Assembly (NCBI GenBank): GCA_025765595.1 | Contig: JAIVFH010000061.1 | Location: 124,001 to 188,000 of the forward strand | Direction of reading: 5' to 3' | From: Obelidium mucronatum | Lineage: Eukaryota > Chytridiomycota > Chytridiomycetes > Chytridiales > Chytriomycetaceae | DNA: 64,000 nt | In this document: in pieces, positions 10,229 through 22,778 of the stretch | Numbering within the stretch: the first letter of the stretch is position 1 | Layout of the letters: each line of letters starts with the position of its first letter | Program-made: the position numbers and the translations under genes | The notes under the pieces: generated by a model | The model's database searches: none | Told to the model about the DNA's origin: nothing | What the model saw: the letters and a program-made list of their open reading frames with translations, nothing else

Positions 10229-13200
10229 ATGGTTGGTGCCTCGCCTCCTTGTCCCGCACTCACTCATGCTTTTCGTCCATTAGATTGCTGAAAACGACCT
10301 TTTAACTCCGCCCTCGTCCCCACCAACGGGTATGTGTTCCCATATATTTTTGCATTCTCAACACTGACTCGACCGACATTCACCTCAATCAATTCCTTCG
10401 AAAACGTGGCAGATCAACAACGTTTGTGTTCAAAAATGCTTATTTTGTAAAAGTTTACAATCTGATTCATTTACAGCAGTCGAAACTACGCTGCACCCCC
10501 ACACCCTCGGCGCATCAATCAACAAGGAAACTTACCGCAGATTTGTTGGACTACTCGCGGACTGCGTCTTGCAAGAAGCATTCAACAAGGATTCAAGTCT
10601 GCGCTTCAAGTTTGGTTTACTCTGTGCCGACGCGAGCAAGAACACTAGCACCTCGGATATTCTCGATAAACTCAAAGACACGAATGTGCGAGCCTCGTTT
10701 CAGGAGCTCCTCGCGTTTGTGAATGCATCCAGTGGCAGCAGTCCGACGTCGGCCACTGGCACTGCCCTTTCCGACGATCCCTCGTTTAAGGCCGTTTCAG
10801 AATTCTTGGGCATTGTTATTCAAGAAATCTCGCCCGTAAGCTAATGGTTTTTTATTTCTTGTGTTTGAGATTGTTTCTAACGGTGTTAATTAAACAGTTT
10901 GTACCGTTTGGGTTTCTCTTGGTTTCAATTGGCAAGTTGGGTTACAAGGTATCCTTCTTGTTCCCCAGAACGTTCGACTAAAACAATTTTATCAAGTTGG
11001 TCAATGCCGGCAATGAATTACAAACCGAAATTGCCGAGTTTGCCGTGACAATCCATCATACCACTGTTGCAATCAACACTCACTTGAAGTCTGAAATCCG
11101 CGCGGACGATGTTCGAAAGTTGATGGCGGAGAGTCTGGATCGCCTTGTTCAATGTGCTGTGGATTATTTCGACTTTTACTTGTCCAATTACTGTGTCAAT
11201 GGTATGCCAAAATTTCGATTTAATGTTCGCTAATCAAAAAAATGTTTTTTCTTTTTATTTCAACAAAAGGGTTGAAAAACAAGTTGCGTAATTTCAACCT
11301 GCTCAAGACCATCAAGCTGAGGGAAGCGTTTGGAGAAATCCAAAAAACTTTTGAGCGCGAGTCTCGTGATTTGAATGTGTCCATTTCTGTCGTTCTTGTG
11401 CGAGGAATCTCGAACATAAAGACGATCTTGCGTGAAATTGAGGAAAGGAGAGCGGCTGATGCGCGAATTTTGATTGAAGGTCAAAACACCTTGGTCGATG
11501 GACAAAAGAAGATTCTGCACAGTCTGCGCGTACTCGATAATAGGCTTGCAAACAGAACTGAAGGTACTATTTTTGAATTGACACAAGCCTTTTGTATTCT
11601 TCCCTGACACAAGCCATTCAAGTACCCTCTGACGCAGATATTGTGCATAAGTATCCACTGGAGATTCAAGTTTTAAATTTTAAAGAAAACGATCCGCTGT
11701 TTGTGGAAGTAGAGGAAAATTATCGGGCCGAGCAGTTGATCAAGGAGGTTTGTTGCTGCCTTGGAACCCAACGTTTAGTTGAGTGATGGCTGTCAAAAAC
11801 AGATTGAAAGTGACCCGCAATTTTCCAAAGCCGCCCCACCTTCCAAGACTGATCATAAACAAACGGCACCTTCTGAAAAGTTGATGCTTTTCCATCGCAC
11901 TGCCGAAAATAGCAGAATCCATTTGACCGACAACAACCTGTTGAAACCAAAACTGGCCAAATCAAAAAACCCCTATGAAGAGGCTGTCTTCGACTTTGCG
12001 ACATTTATTGAGATTGTCGTTTATGAAGGTGGATCGTCACAGCAGCTACCTCCCATCACAATTCGCTTGTCTGACTTCACTTTGCGTTCTCTAAAGCAAA
12101 AGGTTTGTTGCCAGGGTATTTAGTCTTCTTTCTAATTTGGTGTCTCTCTCAGATTAACGAGAGAATTGAAGGTCTCCAAGACACGCCATACAAAATCCTG
12201 AACTCTGCTGGCTTGGCTTTAGATAATAGCGACTTAGTGGAAGAATTCGCCAAAAAGGGCGATGCATTCCATGTGTATCGCTCATCCAGTGGTCTTCCCT
12301 GCGTCCCAGCAGCACCACCTGTGCGTCCCGGACCACCAAGACGTGCTGAATCTGTCTATGTCACTGTAGCACCCGAAACGCCAGCAACTTCGATCCCTCA
12401 GAATGAGTCTTGCCTTCGTAACTGGCTACAGCCAGTTGATTTCTCCGATGACTTGGAAGTATACGCGTCTCAGTTTGTTGAAGGAACGCGGCAGTGGACT
12501 TTGAGACATATCTGGATATGGGCTCTTGAAGCGGACCAATCGACGAAAGTAATGTGGCTCTACGGTGGCGCTGGTACCGGAAAATCCCTCCTCTCGTACG
12601 CGGTTGTAACCATGTATCCGCCAAAGGAATTCATTGTTGGTGCTCGATTCTTCTGTCGCCACAACGACGCTCGAAAGAGTGATCCTGCAGCAATTGTCAA
12701 ATCCATTGTTTGGGATCTTGTTCAAGCACTCGGTGATACCTTCCCTGCGTTCAGGAAGCACGTGGAGAAGCAAATGGACGAAGACCTGTATCAAATCAAG
12801 TACTATTCGAAATCTATCCTGGCGGATCCATTCAAGGCATTTCAGGTGCTGATTGTGGATGGATTGAAAAACTGCGATACTACTTCCTTCAAGAAGACGG
12901 TTCTCATCGTGATTGATGCCTTGGACGAGTGCAACTTCGAAACTCGTGTATCATTCTTGAAGGTTCTGACAAATTTGTCGTCTTTGCTTCCGACATGCTT
13001 CAAAGTGTTTGTCACAGCAAGACCCGAAAAGGATATTTACGATTGCCTGACCAAGCTCCGCGTTTTTGAGCTTGAGCCTTCACGCAAAGAAAATCTCGAG
13101 GATATCCATCTTGTTGTCGAAGCGCGATTAAGGAAAATGTGGAGTATTAAGGGGATTCTTCCAGATGAAGTTGCTGGTTGCATCGCGGATCTTGTGAACA

Positions 13201-16200
13201 AGTCAGAGGGCCTCTTTATTTACGTTCGAGTCATCTGCGAGTTTCTGGAACAGAGCAAGATCACAATCCAGGAAGCGCGGGAGCAGATTGCTGGATACGC
13301 TTCTGGTCCGGACGAAGTCTATGCTTTGATTGTTAAGCGAGTGAAGGACGCGGTTGGGATCGAGAAGTTCAAGATTGTTGTAGACTTGCTCGGATGCATC
13401 ATTTTTGCGAATGAGCCACTCGATATTCCTGTCCTGAGTTTCATGCTTTCGTTGGAGCTCGAAGAGACTCAATTCTTTCTTGATCAGGTAACTTCCTATT
13501 CGTCTTCTCCTTTGGTTGGGATTTTCATTGGGTTAAATTTTTTGTGTTACACAGCTCCGATCCATCTTGAAAATTAGCGGTGGGCGCGTTGCTGCCATTC
13601 ACAAGAGTTTCAAGGATTTCTTTTCAACCCCCGAACGGTCGAAACAGTTCTTTATCCATTTCGAAACGGCAAACACACTTCTTGCCAATGGATGCCTTGT
13701 GGCAGTTTCATCAATGCTCGAAACGCTAGCCAATTTTCCAAAACGCGAACTTATCAACTTTCTTGCTGGGAAACCATCGGTGATCAGCCTTGGCAATTTG
13801 TCTGTTGCCAGCTCAGAATTCTTGGCCCAATACTCCGTTCGAAACTGGGCAGCGCATCTTGACACCACACCAAATGTTCTTCCATCCAACCTTGCCGACT
13901 TTTCAGTATCGTATGGCACAATTGCAATGACTTGTGCTGCAGTCGCGGGCAGAGAAAGCCTGTTTGTCAAGCTCTTGGCTGCAGGAGCTTCTGTTGAAGA
14001 CTTCTTGAAACTCAAATATTATCTGTCTCCTGCATTGTATGAGGCAGCAAAACGCGGGCAATCTGTTGTATGTGAAGTCTTGCTTAAGTCAAATTTGGTG
14101 GATGTGAACTGCAGGGGATATTCTCCAAGTCCAAAGTCGGGTGAAACCAACAATACACCGCTGATTGCGGCTATCGACGCAAAATCACTCTCGACTGTCA
14201 TTGTATTGGTTGAATTTGGGGCAGATCTCTCTCTGACAGATGGATTTGGACACACTCCCCTTACATATGCAAGTGGAGAAATAGAAACATGGTTCTTTCA
14301 ACACAAACGAAATCAAAAAACAGCCAAATTGAAGAAACAACTCGTAAGTTTTCTGCACTTTTCTAGTTTTTGACTTAAAGATCCCTCAGTCGCCCTTCCA
14401 TCTGGCCGTTGTAGACCGAGATTTCCCATCTGTCCAGGCCTTGTTTGACCAGGTTGAAAACGCTTTTGCACCCAATGAATCAGATGGCTGCACTGCTTTA
14501 CACTACGCAGCTGAATTTTATGACAAAGCCGTTTTCTGGTTCCTGGTTTCCAGATTTTCTGGCTCCAACATATTCAATTTAAAAAATTTCCTGAATCAAA
14601 CACCACTTCACCTTAGTGCTCTGAATGGACACGTTGATGCCGCGAGGCTGCTTCTGGACAGCGGCGCAAGTGTCAATGGTGAGAACGCGGTCATTGATAC
14701 GCCTCTTCATGGTGCTGCTCGGAATGGACACATTGATGCTGTGAGGCTGCTTCTTGACAGTGGCGCAAGTGTCAATGCTGAGAGTTATGAAGACTGGACG
14801 CCTCTTCATGATGCTGCTCTGAATGGACACGTTGATGCTGCGCGGCTACTTCTCGGCAGTGGCGCAAGTGTCAATGCTGAAAATGGTGGCAAGTGGACGC
14901 CCCTTCACTATGCTGCTCAGAATGGACACGGTGATGCTGTTAGGTTGCTTCTCGACAGTGGCGCAAGTGTCAATGCTGAGAATGCTGACAAGAACACGCC
15001 CCTTCACGGTGCTGCTTGGAATGGACACGTTGATGCTGTTAGGCTGCTTCTTGACAGTGGCGCAAGTGTCAATGCTGAGAATGCGATCATTTATACGCCT
15101 CTTCACAATGCTGCTCAGAATGGACACGTTAATGTTGTGAGACTGCTTCTCCACAGCGGCGCAAGTGTCAATGCTGAATACAAGTGGAAGCAAGCTGACC
15201 AGGAGCCTCTTCACCTTGCAGCTCAGAATGGAAACCTTGATGCTGTTGGGCTGCTTCTCGACAGTGGCGCAAGTGTCAATGCTGAAAATGGTGGCAAGTG
15301 GACGCCCCTTCACATTGCTGCTCAGAATGGACACTTTGATGCCGTGAGGCTGCTTCTCAACAGGGGCGCAAGTGTCAATGCTGAGACTGCTGAAAAGTCG
15401 ATGCCCCTTCACATTGCTGCTCAGAATGGACACGTTGATGCTGTTATGCTGCTTCTTGTCAGTGGTGCAAGTGTCAATGCCGAGGATGCTGACAAGAACA
15501 CGTCCCTTCACATTGCTGCTTGGAATGGACACGTTGATGCTGTTAGGTTGCTTCTCGACAGTGGCGCAAGTGTCAATGCTGAAAATAGTGGCAAGTGGAC
15601 GCCCCTTCACATTGCTTCGGATAAGGGACACGTTGATGCTGTTAGGTTGCTTCTCGACAATGGCGCAAGTGTCAATGCTGAAAATGGTGGCAAGTGGACG
15701 CCCCTTCACATTGCTGCGGAGAAGGGACACGTTGATGCTGTTAGGTTGCTTCTCGACAGTGGCGCAAGTGTCAATGCTGAAAATGGTGGTAAGGGAACGC
15801 CCCTTCAATATGCTGCTCAGAATGGACACGGTGATGCTGTTAGGTTGCTTCTCGACAGTGGTGCAAGTGTCAATGCTGAGAATGTGATCAAGAACACGCC
15901 CCTTCACTATGCTGCTCAGAATGGACACGGTGATGCTGTTAGGCTGCTTCTCGACAGTGGCGCAAGTGGCAATGCTGAGAATGTGAACAAGAACACGCCC
16001 CTTCACCTTGCAGCTCAGAATGGACACGTGGACACTGTGAAGCTGCTTCAAGAGCGCACTGGGTTAGTCAATCTTGCAGTCACAACGAATGCTGTGGATG
16101 CTGCACAGATTCATGAAATTCCCACAGATGATAATGTTAAAACAAAGGTGGATGTAATCGATGCTGTGAATGACAGCGTGTTGCGGTGTCCTAAACGTTG

Positions 16201-16261
16201 GAACCTTTGGAAAAAGAAAAAAAGAAAATCAGCTTCTACCAGTTGCTGTACGATTTCGTGA
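10229..16261 (+). CDS. STAND protein: ubiquitin-like segments, NACHT, ankyrin repeats, CaaX end
   Basis: About eleven exons. Exon 1 may code only the initiator Met (10229-10231, intron to 10283); the next exon reads IAENDLLTPPSSPPT. A helical N-terminal region is followed by two beta-rich segments resembling ubiquitin-like folds (around 11640-11750 and 12050-12280). A NACHT/P-loop module comes next, with Walker A 'LYGGAGTGKS' (about 12560) and Walker B 'VLIVIDALDEC' (about 12905). Winged-helix-like and degenerate ankyrin repeats lead into 15 near-identical ankyrin repeats (14600-16050). The tail is Lys/Arg-rich and ends CCTIS, a farnesylation-type CaaX box preceded by another Cys. Fungal STANDs act as NLR-like sensors that oligomerise on ligand binding. 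Here membrane anchoring is inferred. A weak alternative splice (GTGATG to TTTTACAG at 16304) would replace the CaaX end. Confidence 0.85.
14600..16052 (+). repeat. Tandem 99-bp ankyrin repeat array (15 units)
   Basis: Fifteen consecutive units of about 99 bp code for 33-residue ankyrin repeats with core 'NGHVDAVRLLLDSGASVNAE'. The units are very similar at DNA level, including synonymous positions. Unit 6 is longer by a few residues. Variation is concentrated in the four or so residues before TPLH (for example GGKW, ADKN, VIKN, AIIY) and at the residue before AA. Antisense reading frames across this block are only shadows of the repeat. Confidence 0.95.
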
Positions 16262-16459
16262 TGGGCAGCTGAATAAAATATTTTTCTTTACATTTTTACA
16301 GAGAGAACGGCAACGACACTTAATGCCGATTGGCCCGCAACAAAGGTACGTCGGAACTTTTGACTACATACTTCAATCCAATCTTTTAGAATCATTTTAA
16401 CAATCATATTGCTATCTTCCATAAATCAATCAATAAAATAAAAAATTGAGTTCTTGTTT

Positions 16460-19400
16460 TTATAACACCTTGATGCTTCCACCAAAACCCATAGCCTTCT
16501 CAGCCTCCGCGCGTTTGGCCACCTTGATCAACTCTCCAATCTCTCCACTATCTTCACACATTTTCCTAAAGTAACCCCCATGCTCCTTTTCAATGAGCTC
16601 CATTGGTGTCCCAAATTCCACAACTTGGCCGCGATCCAGCACCAACACACGATCATAATCCACAACTGTCTTTAAACGGTGAGCAATCGTCAGGATAGTG
16701 GCGTCTTTCAATTCTTCGCGAATTGTCTGCTGGATTTTGGCGTCACTGGATGAAAAAGAAAATGTCAGAATACACATGTCACAGTTTGTTGTGCGGACTT
16801 ACGTTGCGCTGTCAATACTGGCAGTCGCTTCATCCAAGAAAATAACCTTGGACTTTCTCAGCAAGGCACGAGCCATACACAAGAGCTGACGCTGTCCCTG
16901 GGAAAAGTTTCCTCCGTTTTCAGTGACTGGGCTATCCAAAGTCAGAGAGTTTCCAGCACTGGTGGACGTTGTAGACTTCATGGTGGCGCTAGAAGCGACT
17001 CTCTTGAGGCTTGGGTTCACTGATGTCACTTCATCGCTTTCCAAATCGGCAAAACTGACTCCAGGCGTCAGAGTGGCACTGCTTGAACCACTCTCATTTC
17101 CAGATCCAGCGGCCGAAGGATTCCCATTCACACTCTCCAAAACATGAGTGCTCCGCAAGACATGCCACAACTCCGCATCATCACATTCCCCATGTGGATC
17201 CAAGTTGGACCTCACAGTCCCCGTAAAAAGCACTGGATCCTGTGGAATAATCGTCAACTTGGATCTCAAATCACTTAACCCCATCCTTCCAATATCCATG
17301 CCGTCAATAGTAATAGATCCTTCCGCAAGAGGGATGATTCTGAAGAACGCGAGGGACAGTGTACTCTTTCCAGCCCCCGTTCTCCCCACAACACCAATCT
17401 TTTCACCAGGCCGTGTGCTGAATGTGACACCATTCAAGACAAACGGTTGGTCGTCGCCTCCGTATCGGACAGACAGGTTGTTGACCTGGATTTCTCCCTT
17501 TTGCGGCCATTCTGCAGCGGGACGGTAGTTTTCAACGATGCGTGCTGGTTCTTGTTCAATGTCCATATACTCGCGGCACCGCTCGACGGAATTCAGACTC
17601 ATTTCCATGTCTGCATGCATACGGACGACCCACAAGAGGGCTTCACTGAATTGTCCAGCGTAGAGGAGAGTCAAAGCTGCCCACCCAGCGTTCACATTTC
17701 CGGAAATGACGGCGCCTCCGGCACAGAGGATGACAAGCGCACTGATCAAGTCAGTTCGAATACAGAGCCAACGGTTAGCAGTCCAAAGCAGGTAGAACGC
17801 CTTGTGGTTGGTGTTGACGCGGTCGGACGACATTTGTGAGAATCGTGAGGTTTGGTTGTAGGCGCGGACGGTTGTGACTCCCGCGAGACATTCCGAGAAG
17901 AGAGAGAAGATTGGGGATCTGCTGACGGATTGTAATCTATGCCAAAATAATAATTCAGCAACTCTGGGATTCTCTTTTAAACAAAACAGTTACCTCTTCA
18001 ACTCTCTCGACACATTGAGGTACTTTTGAGTGATACTCATGTACGCATAGAAGATGGGGAAGAAACTAAACAAGAACCACGGCGCGCTATAACTAATCAC
18101 CGCAATAATAGTCGCTCCTTTCACAAGCTGATGGAAAAAGTAAAAGATGGTGTTCATGACATCTTCATCAATCGTCGAAATATCCTTGGAGAATCGGTTC
18201 AAGATACGACCTAGTGGTGTCGTTTCAAAGAACCGTAGCGGTGCTCCCAAGACTGACGCAAGTAATGATTGGTGGAGAGATCGAGAAGCGCGGATAGCAC
18301 CGAAAACGTTGATCAAGTTCAGAATCACGGCTACCAAGACTTTTGAGAATCCAAGCAACCCGTAAATCGCAATAAAGAACATTGTTTCGGAGTGACTAAT
18401 GCCTCCTGTTGCGGGAACAACAGCAGCCAGCATGGAACTGAAACTCATGCTGGAAGCTGTTGAAACTTGTGACGCGGAACCAAAACCGGAGGCAGCAGAT
18501 AATGGCAGGGTACTAACAACTTGGGATTGCTCAAAAGGCCCAAAAGAATATGCAAATGATGAAAAGTTGGATGGAATCGTGGCATTCCCGCCCACAGTAG
18601 AGTTTGAAGGAGTCGTCCACTTCGAAAGCCACCAATCAGTGCTAACATTGGCTCCACTTTGCAGCCATTGGAACAAAACAAACGACAGCAAGAAGATGAG
18701 ACCACCACCAGCATCCCAGTATGTCTTGTAAACCTTCAAGGGAAACGCTTCCAGTAGCAGCGCTGCTCTTCATCCACAAGTTTGGTTCCATCTTGGTCTG
18801 CTGCAACAACATCCTTCTTGTCTTCTTCTTCTCAGAACCGGGTGCATCGTCGTCGTCAGTCAAAACGACAGTTTGGGATAGCATCTGATGGGTAATGTCA
18901 GGAACATTGATGTCGCTGGCAATCTCGGCAGGTGATTCCCTGAGAAACGATCTCTCCATTCTGCAGAATCACGACGTGGTCGGCAAATGGAGCAGGTAAG
19001 GCTGACGGCGTGGGTGACCAAGATAACATGTACGGACCCTTTAAGGCAGCCAAGAATAGCATACTTGAGCAAATGTCTTGCAGTTGGAGCTAAGAATAAT
19101 AACATCAGTATGTCTCCAAAGGTATGGTGAAGAAATAACCCACCATCGACAGCATGAAAGAGGATCATCCAATAAAACCACACTAGCATTCGAGTAAACC
19201 GCTCTCGCCAAAGAAATTCTTTGCTTCTGCCCACCACTGATGGAGACTCCCTTTTCTCCAATCTCAGTCAAATCACCACCAGCAAAGGTCTCCAAGTCAC
19301 GAACGAGGGAGCAGGATTCCAACGTCTCACGGTATCTTGCTTCATTGAATTCGAGACCCATCAGAATGTTGTCTCGAATCGTGGCGTTCAAGAGCCAAGC

Positions 19401-21858
19401 CGTTTGAGCGACGTAGGCGACCGTGCTGTCTTCATCGGTGGATCCTTGTGGCAAGAAAGCACGACCTCCAAGACTTTTCATTTCTATTTTGAACGGCAAA
19501 AATAAACAAGTCAGACGATCAGAAAAAACAACTGAATTAGTCTTCGAAACACAAACCTCCAAGTAGTGCCAAGATCAAACTGGACTTTCCACCTCCGGTA
19601 GGCCCAGTAACAACGTTCAATCCACCCACCATGAAGTCAATCGTCAAATCCTTCAACTTGAACTCGGGTCCAGACACCAAGTCACCCTCTGACGAAGCGT
19701 CAACAGTTTGCGGAACTGCTTGGTAAGCGAAACCTCCGTTTGCAGCCGCTGTTCGCTCCTTTTGCTCCTTCTTTCTTTGGACAGCGTCCTCTTGATTAAA
19801 GTATCGGAAATGACCCATCTTGAATCCAAGAGCCGGTCCACTGCCAGAGACGACGGGGATATCGTCTTCATCCTTGTCACCGTCTTGGTCAAATCTTTCC
19901 AGCTCCGTCTCCTTCAAGAACGAAATAATACGGTCCAAAGCGACTTTACTCTTCAAGACCCACATGACAAGCTGGGGAGCCCAACCAAGTAGCTCTGTCA
20001 GCCTCTCCAAAAGCAAAACGGCACTGAACGCCGTAGCGGCGTCCAGAGTCTTTCCTTCAACGAGCGTGTAGACGGTAAACGTGACAAAGAAGCACAGGAT
20101 ACTGTAGGTGAAATTACTAATGTGCAGCGTGATATAAATAAAACTGAGTTTGAGAAGGTTCTTGAGTTCGATGGATCGTGCTGTAAGAATTTTTGCTTGG
20201 AATTGATCCTCCCAGCTAAAGTATTTGATGATTCGGATACCACTCAAGGTCTTTTTTTTTCGTTGGGGGTGGCAATTAATACTTGATTCGAATTAAAACT
20301 GCAAGAAATAATGACTTTACCTCGTTTGTGATGGCGACTCTCTTATCGACAGACTTCATGTATTCTTCTTGGACCTTGTTGACCCAAGTTCCCAAAAATG
20401 TGCTGATGGGTCCAGAGAGCAGGATAACCGCGAGTCCAGCAAGAGCTGAAAGACCAATGACGTTGTAGAGACCAACAAACGCCAGTGTGATGGAAATGGG
20501 GAAGTTGATCAGTGGGTCCTGGACATAGCATATAAAGTCCGTAAAACGTTCAGTATCCACACTCATGAGTGTTGCAATTTTTCCCTGTTTAAGAATGAGA
20601 GATTATCAGTAACCTCCAAAGCAACAGACGGGCATCAAAATATTTACCAAAGATGCTTCGGCGTCCTCTTCCGCGTTCTCTTCCGGCTTTGCAGTGGATT
20701 CTTCACCTTCTTCAACAGGAGTAACGGGAGCAGCCGCTTTCTTGGGTGCGGCGATTCCTGCCACTCTTCTCATACTCTTTCCAAAAATCTCGCTGATCAA
20801 GATGGATCGCATCGTTCTCCCTACACGACGACCGTGGAAATAGAGTTGTCCACTCACAACACTGTTTACAATATTGCAAACGAAGAGACTGAGAATCAAG
20901 ATCCATCCTTCCGTTATATCCTCCTTATCTTCCCGTGGCGTTTGGATCCAAGTCAAGATTTTGAACAAGAAGTATGGGTTACCAAAAACCAAGACAGATT
21001 GAATCGTGGAACAGAGGATTTGAATACAGAACGGCTTCCAAGAGACGATGATCAAGGAGATGAGGAGATGGCGGGACGGTTTTCGCACACTTTTGTAACG
21101 AGCAAGAATCACTTCAGTGTCGTCACAATCCCTGAGTTTCCATAGATCTTCTGGATTGAGAGGCCGTTGCGACCCTTTTACAATAAGGGGCGTAAACCAG
21201 CCAAAAAAGAGGAATGAAAGTATTGAAGATTTGGTTTCGGGTGTTTCCTGTTGTTTTTTTTTGTGATTTTTTTTTTTTTGGAATTTTTTGTGGTTAAGGG
21301 GATTGTGGCGGTGGATCTGCAGCTTGGCAAATGTCAATGAGCATACCAAAGTCTCTCCCAGGGGCCCTTCCTTCATCATTGATTCCATGGAAATGTGGTA
21401 CATGAAGATTGATTTCAAAGCCAGCTCGAGGCAAGCTGAAACGCCCAGTAACGCTGCGAGAAGCAGGAGGGAGTCATCGGTAGTTGACTTGAAGGCGTAG
21501 TACGAAGCGCCAATCATTGCGAGTGAGGCAAGGAGAGAGCGGTTGAGGGAAGTAGTCTTGCGAGTGATGCGAAGCACGGCATCGAGGGTCTGTGGACCAA
21601 TAGTTAGAGGGGTAAGCAGGGGGATCGCAACGCAACCATCGCCACGAGCAGAATGCGGTCGCCGGAGTGCGCCGCCGCCGCCGCCGCTGCCGCCTGGGCC
21701 GCTGCCACGGCGGCCGCCGCCCACTTCAGCAGCAGCGCCTGCGCCGTGTCCACGCCGCTCCGGCGTCGGTACGCTGCGGCGCTCAGCACGGCGCCGGCGA
21801 CTGCCGCGGCTGCCAGGGCGTCGGCGGCGGACACGTTGAGTTCCGGAAGGCGGTCCAT
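16460..21858 (-). CDS. ABCC/MRP-type ABC transporter (frame disrupted in the linker)
   Basis: Starts [17 protein letters not shown] (21858) in a GC-rich exon coding TMD0. TMD1 follows ('[18 protein letters not shown]', '[16 protein letters not shown]' type motifs). NBD1 has Walker A 'GPTGGGKSS', signature 'ISGGQKQR' and Walker B 'VVLLDDP'. TMD2 contains '[17 protein letters not shown]'. NBD2 has Walker A 'GRTGAGKST', signature '[16 protein letters not shown]' and Walker B '[12 protein letters not shown]', with a Ser/Thr-rich insertion before its signature. The order TMD0-TMD1-NBD1-TMD2-NBD2 is that of long MRPs, which export glutathione, glucuronate or other anionic conjugates across plasma or vacuolar membranes. 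NBD1 has the degenerate catalytic Asp (LLDDP) usual for MRPs. At least six single-base frame breaks lie between 18736 and 19160, so the gene as assembled does not give an intact protein. Confidence 0.9.
18736..19160 (-). other. Cluster of single-base frame disruptions in the MRP gene
   Basis: Conserved MRP residues continue through this segment but hop between frames. Breaks are near 19153 (LLDDPLS to [11 protein letters not shown]), 18993 (HAVSLT to [14 protein letters not shown]), 18936 (IVSQG to [11 protein letters not shown]), 18830 (APGS to [15 protein letters not shown]), 18761 (KLVDEEQR to ATGSVS) and 18741 (SVS to [12 protein letters not shown]). Most behave as one extra base. The flanking 2 kb on each side is uninterrupted apart from introns. 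Either this patch is poorly polished or the allele is newly broken. Confidence 0.75.
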
Positions 21859-22299
21859 TCTTTCCGTGAATTCAAGAAATTTGTTTTGAAAGAAAGAAAG
21901 AAAGTTGCAAAAGTGTTTCATGTCAATAGATCCGAAGTGGCTGACGAGTCGCGTGCGTTGACTTGGCCACAGCAAGGCGGAGGGCGCTGCGCTTGGATTG
22001 CGATTCTTGCAATACCAAGACTGTGGGTTGACAACTTGACACGGGACACGGTGATTGGGTTATTCAAATTGGGAATCACACAAAGCTCAAAATCTGAAAC
22101 AATGCATTTGTCAGACGGATTATGCGGCACTCACGCCAAAATCGTCTTAGCTTTCCTCCTACGTCAGAGTCAGATTAAGTTGTACCGATGATTTAAGAGT
22201 ATCATATCAACAGAAAAAACTTAATCATCTAATGCACATAAAATCTATTTACAGACAAGATGATTATTTATTGAAGTGGATAAAGGTTGAGTTTATGCT
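21859..22299. other. Intergenic region between SEM1 and the MRP gene
   Basis: Contains the MRP 5' flank and the SEM1 3' flank. I see no coding exon, RNA gene or notable repeat beyond short A-rich runs. Confidence 0.5.
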
Positions 22300-22737
22300 T
22301 CAGTGTTTCATGGGTGCAGCGCCGGGGTTCTTCTTCTTTTCGGCTCTGAGTAAAGCAACATTGGAACCGATACATATGGATTAGAAATCGCATTTCCTGA
22401 AGAAGAGATAGTGCAAATGGGCACTCACGCTAGGAGTACTGCAAAGTCTTCAGCCTCATCATCATCTTCCCACACATCCTCCCAGGCATTCAACTCTCTC
22501 TCGGCCGCTTCGACAGCCGACCAGTCTATAATTACATGTAGCAGGCGATAGATGGCAGGATGTGGCTGTCAGTCTCCATATTGTAGTATAGTTCAATTCA
22601 AAAGAAAAGCAACCCCCACCAATAACCTCCTTGTTGTGAGCTGGAAAGTCCTCGAATTCGTCGTCTTCTTCAATAGTTGAAACTTGTTTCTTTTTCGTTT
22701 CTTCGACTTTCGCTTCTGGTTTGGTTTCTTTGGCCAT
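22300..22737 (-). CDS. SEM1: 26S proteasome/TREX-2 small acidic subunit SEM1 (DSS1)
   Basis: Three exons read on the minus strand. The protein starts MAKETKPEAKVEETKKK (22737; an in-frame ATG at 22779 would add 14 residues). The first acidic block is EEDDEFEDFP, the second exon is DWSAVEAAERELNAWEDVWE with DDDEAEDF, and a short basic last exon ends GAAPMKH. The two acidic/aromatic blocks around conserved W and F residues are diagnostic of SEM1/DSS1. This intrinsically disordered protein acts in the proteasome lid, binds ubiquitin, stabilises BRCA2-type recombination factors and takes part in mRNA export. The Lys-rich N-terminus is longer than in the human protein. Confidence 0.92.
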
Positions 22738-22778
22738 TGTGGTTTTTTGTTTATTATTTTTTTTTTTGGTCACAGGCA

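Noticed and set aside
14846..16051. 401-codon open frame on the minus strand
   Set aside because: Antisense shadow of the homogenised ankyrin repeats; it repeats with the same 99-bp period and has no independent features.
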